From assembly GCA_028711485.1 (NCBI GenBank), contig JAQTSF010000011.1, positions 4,216 through 13,822 of the forward strand: a stretch of 9,607 nucleotides of DNA, read 5' to 3'. Below are positions 4,567 to 9,607 of this stretch, piece after piece; position 1 is the stretch's first letter; each line of letters starts with the position of its first letter. The stretch comes from Candidatus Iainarchaeum sp. (lineage in GTDB: Archaea > Micrarchaeota > Micrarchaeia > Anstonellales > Bilamarchaeaceae). The notes beneath the pieces are model-generated. The model ran no database searches. It was not told the DNA's origin and saw only the letters and a program-made list of their open reading frames with translations. A program made the position numbers and the translations under genes.

Positions 4567-6003
4567 ATGGTTGAAGTAAATAACGTAAGCAACGCAATTT
4601 GGAGAATAGAAAAAAAAGATAAAATGAATGTTCCTGCTTATATTTTTGGTACGGAAAAAATAATGGAAAAAATGAAAAGAGATAGAACCTTTTCTCAATT
4701 AACCAATGTTGCTTCTCTTCCTGGAGTTATTAATCAGGTATCCGTAATGCCCGATGGTCACGAAGGTTATGGATTTCCTATTGGTGGAGTAGCTGCATTT
4801 GATGCAAAAGAAGGAATAGTCAGTCCTGGTGGAGTGGGTTATGATATTAATTGTGGAGTTAGATTATTAACTACTAATTTAACAGAAGAACAAGTAAGAC
4901 CGAAAATAAAAGAACTATGTGATAAATTATTTCACAATGTTCCTTCAGGAGTTGGAAGTGAAAGCAAATTAAAAATTTCACACGAAGAATTGGATCAGGC
5001 TGTTAAATTAGGTATCGATTGGGCAATAGAAAAAGGTTATGGAAGAAAAGAGGATAAAAGTAAAACTGAAGAATATGGGAAAATGGAAGGAGCGGATCCT
5101 TCTGCAGTAACTCCTACAGCTAAAAAAAGGGGAAAAACCCAGTTTGGAACTCTAGGTGCAGGAAATCATTTTCTTGAAATTCAAAAAATAGAAAGTGTTT
5201 CTGATGAAAAATCTGCAAAAGCATTTGGTTTGGAAAAAGAAAAAATAGCAGTGATGATTCACTGCGGTTCAAGAGGGTACGGACACCAAATTTGCAGTGA
5301 TATGTTAGGTCCTTTATTGGAATATTCGAAAAAAAATAATATTTATCTTCCGGATAAAGAATTAGTCTATGCACCAATTCAAAGTGAAGAAGGGCAGAGA
5401 TACCTAAAAGGAATGAAATGTGCAGTCAATTATGCTTTCATTAATAGACATGTAATAATGCACTGGGTTAGAGAAACATTTGACCAGGTATTTGGTTCCG
5501 GAACAAGCGATTCTATGCATTTAGTTTACGATGTTGCTCATAATATTGCAAAAGTAGAAAAACATAAAGTAAATGGAAATGTTAGAGAACTTATTGTTCA
5601 TAGAAAAGGGGCTACAAGAGCATTTCCTGCAGGAAGAGAGGAACTTCCTCCAGAATATCGTTCCATAGGTCAGCCTGTTTTAATTCCAGGTTCAATGGGA
5701 ACAGCAAGTTATGTTTTAGTAGGTCAGGAAAAAGGTTTGGAACTTGCATGGGGTTCAACCTGTCATGGAGCTGGTAGAGTAATGAGCAGAGGAGATGCAA
5801 TAAGATCTTTTAGAGGAGATAAATTACAAAGTGATTTATGGTCAAATCAAAAGATATATGTTAAAGCAACTAATCCTAAAGTTATTGCAGAAGAAGCTCC
5901 AAGCGCGTATAAGGATGTTGATGAAGTAGTTGAAAGTGTTGTTCAGGCAGGAATAAGCAAGATAACTGCAAAACTAAAACCTTTAGGGGTTGTTAAAGGT
6001 TAA
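4567..6003 (+). CDS. rtcB: RtcB, tRNA-splicing 3'-phosphate RNA ligase
   Basis: A 478-residue protein, full length for archaeal RtcB and without an intein. RtcB joins tRNA exons after splicing-endonuclease cleavage, using GTP and Mn(II) through a guanylylated histidine. Every expected active-site residue is present: GYDINCGVR (Cys96), GAGNHF (Asn200, His201), IHCGSRGYGHQ (His232), VAHNIAKVE (His325) and TCHGAGRVMSRGDA (His400, the expected guanylylation site). Archaease, the usual cofactor, is not encoded in this window. The gene lies about 900 bases downstream of a tRNA with two introns, a substrate class it would serve, though that proximity may be chance. It ends 2 bases from the convergent gene at 6006. 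Confidence 0.97.
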   Translation: MVEVNNVSNAIWRIEKKDKMNVPAYIFGTEKIMEKMKRDRTFSQLTNVASLPGVINQVSVMPDGHEGYGFPIGGVAAFDAKEGIVSPGGVGYDINCGVRLLTTNLTEEQVRPKIKELCDKLFHNVPSGVGSESKLKISHEELDQAVKLGIDWAIEKGYGRKEDKSKTEEYGKMEGADPSAVTPTAKKRGKTQFGTLGAGNHFLEIQKIESVSDEKSAKAFGLEKEKIAVMIHCGSRGYGHQICSDMLGPLLEYSKKNNIYLPDKELVYAPIQSEEGQRYLKGMKCAVNYAFINRHVIMHWVRETFDQVFGSGTSDSMHLVYDVAHNIAKVEKHKVNGNVRELIVHRKGATRAFPAGREELPPEYRSIGQPVLIPGSMGTASYVLVGQEKGLELAWGSTCHGAGRVMSRGDAIRSFRGDKLQSDLWSNQKIYVKATNPKVIAEEAPSAYKDVDEVVESVVQAGISKITAKLKPLGVVKG

Positions 6004-6005
6004 TT

Positions 6006-6563
6006 TTATGTTCTTATTTTAGGTCTTCCATTAACCATTGAATAAGTAGTACCTCCTTTTGGTCTTAGCTGTAGGCTACTTGCGGCTATTTTTTGTCTTA
6101 ATTTTTTTAGAATAAAAGAAAGTTTTTCATCTAATCTTGAGGTTAATCTAATACTTTCGAGTCTATTTATACATTTTCTAATAAATGGGATTTCATCACC
6201 ATAATCAAAAAATTCAAGTGCTTTTAATATTTTTGATGCTGCAAATTTTGCATTTTCTGCATTATCTATATCAAAACATACTAAAGCATCAAATATGACA
6301 TCAAATGCTCTTTCTCTTAATTCTTGGGAAAAACCAAAAATTGTTACTTCTCCACTTAAATAGTGAGCAAATACAAATGCTTTAAGTGCTATTTGTGGAT
6401 TGTTTTTATCTGTAGCTCTTTTTTGTTCCTCTACCATATATTGAAGTGCTTGGATTGCAATTAAAACAAGTCTTTGTTTTTGCATATTTCCAATATCTTT
6501 TAGTGGTAATTTAGAATCGTCTACAATTAACTTAAATGTTCCTTCTATACCAGAGCTATCCAT
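6006..6563 (-). CDS. Conserved-looking hypothetical protein, largely alpha-helical
   Basis: About 185 residues, not recognised. It has no signal peptide, membrane segment or obvious metal motif. Residues from about 25 to 160 look like a series of amphipathic helices (for example QKQRLVLIAIQALQYMVEEQ and ELRERAFDVIFDALVCFD), as in helical-repeat or scaffold proteins. The C-terminus is different: basic and Gly/Pro-containing (LRPKGGTTYSMVNGRPKIRT). I start at ATG 6563; a TTG at 6569 would add two residues. No Shine-Dalgarno site is visible. An AGATATAAAA box (6601-6610, minus) could be its promoter. It is convergent with rtcB with a 2-base gap and divergent from the next gene. Regular codon use and the tight spacing argue that it is real. 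Confidence 0.7.
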   Translation of the reverse strand: MDSSGIEGTFKLIVDDSKLPLKDIGNMQKQRLVLIAIQALQYMVEEQKRATDKNNPQIALKAFVFAHYLSGEVTIFGFSQELRERAFDVIFDALVCFDIDNAENAKFAASKILKALEFFDYGDEIPFIRKCINRLESIRLTSRLDEKLSFILKKLRQKIAASSLQLRPKGGTTYSMVNGRPKIRT

Positions 6564-6577
6564 TATCAATATATTGT

Positions 6578-6597
6578 TTAAAAATGTTTAAAAATGT
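6578..6597. repeat. Short tandem repeat, two copies of a 9-base unit
   Basis: The unit TTTAAAAATG occurs twice in tandem, offset by 10 bases, in the 109-base AT-rich gap between divergent genes. It may be part of the promoter region of the minus-strand gene or simple AT-rich drift. Nothing else is evident in the gap besides the TATA-like box at 6601-6610. Confidence 0.4.
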
Positions 6598-6672
6598 ATT
6601 TTTTATATCTTTACTAAGTGGTTAAAAAACATTTACCGATACATTTATTTTACAAATTTTTAAGGTTTTTGA

Positions 6673-8109
6673 ATGATAGATCCAAACAAGGAATTATTTA
6701 AGTGGGGTCCAATAGATGGGAGACCAATTTATTTAGATTATTTTATGCAAAATTTTCCTTACTTTGCGGATAAATTTCCACCTGGCTGGTCAGATACTTT
6801 ATTACATATAAAGGAAGATAGAACAATAGCGGTTTTAGACTATCAAAATTTAAGGAATAATGGAGAAGTTTTATTTAATACATTCATTCTTGATGAAAAA
6901 GAACTCAACTATTGGCATACGTACTGGCTTAAGATTATAGACCATTTTTTAGAAATAGTTAAGAAAATAGATTTTATGGAATTAGAGACTCTTTCAGAAG
7001 AAGAGTTAAAATCGACATTTTTCTTATTTCACGAAGTATATAATCTTTTTTGGCTTTACGGATTATTGCCTGAGGTGGCTAATTGGGGCGGGGAACAATT
7101 ATTAAAAAGAGAAATATTAAAAGTGGAAAAAGAAAATTTTTTAAAAATATTTGAAAGACTCTCGGCACCAGAAAATATTTCATTTTTTCAAAAAGAAGAG
7201 TATGAATTATTCAAATTAAAGTTAATCGAAGATAAAAAAGAATATGAAAATAGATTAAAAGAACATCAGAAGAAATATTTCTGGTTGAAAAATAGTTATG
7301 AGGATGCTCACTTTTTAGAAATTGACTTTTTTATTGAAAGATTGAACAATATTAGCAATGAAAAAGCAAAAGAAACAGTAAAATTAATAGAACTTTTTCC
7401 AGAAAAAACAAAAGAAGAAAAAAATAAAATAATCGAAGAATTCAAACTACCAAAAGAACTTTTAAAAATAGGAAAAGGATTGGGTTTTTGTATTTGGTGG
7501 CAGGATCTTAGAAAAAAATATATTTTTATTGCAAATCACTATATTAAATTATTTTTAATTGAATTTGGTCGAAGGTATTCACTTTCATTTAAGGAATTAT
7601 GTTATTATACTGGTCCGGAAATTATTGAACTTATAAATAATAAAAAAAAGATAGATGCCAAAAAAAGATTTTCCGGATTTGCATGGTATTTTCATGAACG
7701 AGGAAAAATAGATTATTATGAAGGAGAAGATGCAGATATTCTTTTGAAACCTTACTTAGAAACTAAAATTAATAATAATCAAAATTTGATTAAAGGACTT
7801 CCGGTTAGTAGAGGAAATGTAATTGGAACAATCAGAATTTTATACACTCCAAAAGATTTGGATATAATGCAAGAAGGAGAAATTCTTGTTGCACCAATGA
7901 CTTCTCCTGATTTTATAGTTGCGATGAGAAAAGCCATTGGAATTATAACTGATGAGGGTGGAATTACCTGTCATGCTGCCATAGTTTCAAGAGAATTAGG
8001 TATTCCCTGTATTGTTGGAACCAAAATAGCAACAAAATTACTTAAAAATGGGGACCGTGTGGAATTGGATACTGAAAAAGGAATTATAAGGATCCTGAAC
8101 CGATTCTAA
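6673..8109 (+). CDS. PEP-utilising phosphohistidine (swivel) domain protein without ATP-grasp domain
   Basis: A 478-residue protein. The last roughly 110 residues form a PEP-utilising mobile domain: PVSRGNVIGTIR, then VAPMTSPDFIVAMRKAIGIIT and DEGGITCHAAIVSRELGIPC, with the phospho-accepting histidine at residue 434. This is the swivelling domain of PEP synthase, pyruvate phosphate dikinase and rifampin phosphotransferase. In those enzymes it carries phosphate between an ATP-binding domain and a second active site. Here neither the ATP-binding domain nor a PEP-binding TIM barrel is present. Residues 1-360 are instead helical, rich in Trp, Tyr, Phe, Lys and Glu, with no motif I can name (begins FKWGPIDGRPIYLDYF). 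The partner enzyme and substrate are therefore unknown. The start is ATG 6673 with only weak AAGGT upstream. Confidence 0.85.
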   Translation: MIDPNKELFKWGPIDGRPIYLDYFMQNFPYFADKFPPGWSDTLLHIKEDRTIAVLDYQNLRNNGEVLFNTFILDEKELNYWHTYWLKIIDHFLEIVKKIDFMELETLSEEELKSTFFLFHEVYNLFWLYGLLPEVANWGGEQLLKREILKVEKENFLKIFERLSAPENISFFQKEEYELFKLKLIEDKKEYENRLKEHQKKYFWLKNSYEDAHFLEIDFFIERLNNISNEKAKETVKLIELFPEKTKEEKNKIIEEFKLPKELLKIGKGLGFCIWWQDLRKKYIFIANHYIKLFLIEFGRRYSLSFKELCYYTGPEIIELINNKKKIDAKKRFSGFAWYFHERGKIDYYEGEDADILLKPYLETKINNNQNLIKGLPVSRGNVIGTIRILYTPKDLDIMQEGEILVAPMTSPDFIVAMRKAIGIITDEGGITCHAAIVSRELGIPCIVGTKIATKLLKNGDRVELDTEKGIIRILNRF

Positions 8110-8114
8110 GTACA

Positions 8115-8122
8115 TTTATAAA
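8115..8122 (+). promoter_or_regulatory. TATA box of the amidohydrolase gene
   Basis: TTTATAAA, the same octamer as at 2028-2035, just after the preceding gene's stop. Counting as for tatD, transcription would begin near 8145, immediately before AGGTGATCC (8146-8154). A leaderless start at GTG 8148 is thus possible, but that frame is not the amidohydrolase frame. Confidence 0.5.
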
Positions 8123-8155
8123 CCCTTTTATCCACATATTATAACAGGTGATCCC

Positions 8156-9607
8156 ATCCAAAAACCCCTTTTAATTAAACCTAGAAAAGTATTATGCACA
8201 GGCTTTAGAGAGGGCTCTAATTTACAGGTATTAGTTAGAGGAAGGCTTGTAGAAGTTGGAACACCAAGAGAAATTCAGGAAAGACTTCGTTCCTTAAGAG
8301 GTATATATCCAATTGTAGAAGAAATTAATGCTCCTGATTCAGTTTTAATGCCAGCAATGGCAGACAGACACACCCACCCTGTATTATATTCCCTTCTTCT
8401 TGATGCAATGAACCCAATACATATTTTTGGAAAATCTTCAAAAAAAGAAGTTCTGGAAGCGATTTCAGAAGGGTACAGTTCAAGAAAGGGTCAAAAAATA
8501 ATTGTTGTGTTGGGATTAGACACAAATACTATCAAGGATCTTACAAAAGAAGATTTAGACAAAATTTGTCCAGATATTCCATTAGTTGTTTTCGACCCTT
8601 CTTTTCATGGGGGGGTTGTAAATTCAAAAGCGTTAGATAGTATTACTTCTACTGCAAAATCCAAATCAGGAACACCCATTGCAGGAGCTATAAATCAAAA
8701 TGGTCAACTTACAGAAGAATATCTAATGCTTTCATTTACCTTGATGGACTTAAGTTTCGGTTCTTCCAGAGAAGAAATATCAGAAAGAATGTCTGAAGTT
8801 ATACTTACCTGGATAAATCAAAGAGTAAGAGAGGGAGTGGCACAAATAGACGATTTATTTCTTTATACTGCTGTAGAAACACTTTCATTAATAAAAGCTG
8901 CAGAGAAGTGGGAAAAAGAACAATCAGCTCCATTTCCAGTAAGAAAAATTTATTTAAGACCTAGTGTTCTTAGAGAATTATTAAATAAGCCAGAAACAAA
9001 TGCAGATTTAATTAGAAAACTTCAATCATGGATAGCTGACGGTAAAGTTGGTTTAAAACTTCTTGCTGATGGTTCAATTGGAAGTTATACTGCGCTTGTT
9101 TCACAACCTTATTCAAATGGCCTAAGAGGTACAATTTTTGATTCATTGCCAAGTTCTACAGAAGCAATTAAACTTGCTAATCGATTAGGAATAACCGATG
9201 TTAGAATGCATGCAATAGGAGATAATGCAATTTTAATGGCAATAGTAACTCTTGATTTGGCAAGAAAAATTATTGGTTCTGGAGCAAGAGTTGGCATTGA
9301 ACATTTCCAACTTTCTAAAGATCGTCAAATATTAGAGTTAACCCGTGAGTTAGGTGCAACAGTATGTATGCAACCTAATTTTTCAGAGGACGTTTATAAT
9401 TATGAGGAAAGATTAGGAGTAGATAGAGTTCAAAGAATAAATCCACTTGCTACGATTCTTGAATTAGGAATTCCAATGACATTTGGAACAGATGGAATGC
9501 CTCAAAGCATGCTTGCAGCAGTAATGGCTGCAACCCATCACCCTGTGGAAGTAGAAAGACCTTCATTATCAACAGCAATAAGAGTTGCTTCTCAAAATAA
9601 TTTAGAA
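8156..9607 (+). CDS. Amidohydrolase of the YtcJ/Amidohydro_3 type, 3' end cut by window; start unclear
   Basis: A metal-dependent hydrolase of the amidohydrolase superfamily, substrate unknown. The opening VLVRGRLVEVG is the usual N-terminal beta-sandwich. Then come DRHTHP (HxH at 8369-8377), DPSFHGGVVNSKAL (the family's H-x-x-x-x-NS-x-AL segment), LLADGSIGSYTA, MHAIGDNA (His at 9209), IEHFQL (His at 9302) and FGTDGMP (Asp at 9491). No ATG, GTG or TTG occurs in this frame before 8348, which is too late because conserved N-terminal residues lie upstream. The frame is open from the preceding gene, so the 5' end given is only nominal. Either an unusual codon is used (ATC 8156) or one base has been lost in the A5C4T4 run (8160-8172) after a GTG start at 8148. 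It runs off the right edge. Confidence 0.85.
   Translation, partial: MQKPLLIKPRKVLCTGFREGSNLQVLVRGRLVEVGTPREIQERLRSLRGIYPIVEEINAPDSVLMPAMADRHTHPVLYSLLLDAMNPIHIFGKSSKKEVLEAISEGYSSRKGQKIIVVLGLDTNTIKDLTKEDLDKICPDIPLVVFDPSFHGGVVNSKALDSITSTAKSKSGTPIAGAINQNGQLTEEYLMLSFTLMDLSFGSSREEISERMSEVILTWINQRVREGVAQIDDLFLYTAVETLSLIKAAEKWEKEQSAPFPVRKIYLRPSVLRELLNKPETNADLIRKLQSWIADGKVGLKLLADGSIGSYTALVSQPYSNGLRGTIFDSLPSSTEAIKLANRLGITDVRMHAIGDNAILMAIVTLDLARKIIGSGARVGIEHFQLSKDRQILELTRELGATVCMQPNFSEDVYNYEERLGVDRVQRINPLATILELGIPMTFGTDGMPQSMLAAVMAATHHPVEVERPSLSTAIRVASQNNLE

Noticed and set aside
1..9607. CRISPR array, insertion sequence or phage genes
   Set aside because: I saw no regularly spaced repeats, transposase or integrase motifs, or terminal inverted repeats. 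The gene content is core archaeal.

Overview
The window looks like a piece of an AT-rich archaeal chromosome. The evidence is archaeal-type translation genes (aIF5A with its hypusine loop, S24e, S27ae, an Sm-like protein), the N-terminal part of Kae1, a TIGR00288-type NYN protein and RtcB. TTTATAAA boxes sit about 25-33 bases before probable starts, and Shine-Dalgarno sites are of the GAGGTGA type. Base composition, small genes and tight overlaps would suit a reduced-genome (DPANN-like) archaeon; that lineage call is inference.

Layout. Bases 1-1981 are one minus-strand cluster read aIF5A > rps24e > rps27ae > CPBP membrane protease > kae1 (runs off the window). The S24e-S27ae-Kae1 order is a familiar archaeal arrangement; the CPBP gene is an extra member between S27ae and Kae1. 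A palindromic TATA box at 2028-2035 probably serves this cluster and the divergent plus-strand unit tatD > NYN > Sm-like gene. Next comes a tRNA-Ala(GGC) gene interrupted twice at non-canonical positions (variable loop and T-loop). It is followed by about 400 bases with strong, nested secondary structure that I cannot assign to a known RNA family, then a small four-cysteine, Lys/Ser-rich protein and rtcB. A minus-strand gene of unknown function converges on rtcB. Divergent from it is a protein with a C-terminal PEP-utilising phosphohistidine swivel domain but no ATP-binding domain. Last is an amidohydrolase (YtcJ/Amidohydro_3 type) that runs off the right edge and lacks an ordinary start codon.

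How they fit together. Most recognisable genes concern translation and RNA metabolism: ribosomal proteins, the hypusine-containing factor, t6A modification (Kae1), Sm-like RNA binding, tRNA exon ligation (RtcB) and a possible NYN-family nuclease. The most unusual stretch is 3531-4165, where a twice-interrupted tRNA sits beside a large putative structured RNA, just upstream of the tRNA-splicing ligase gene. Whether that proximity is functional cannot be told from sequence alone.
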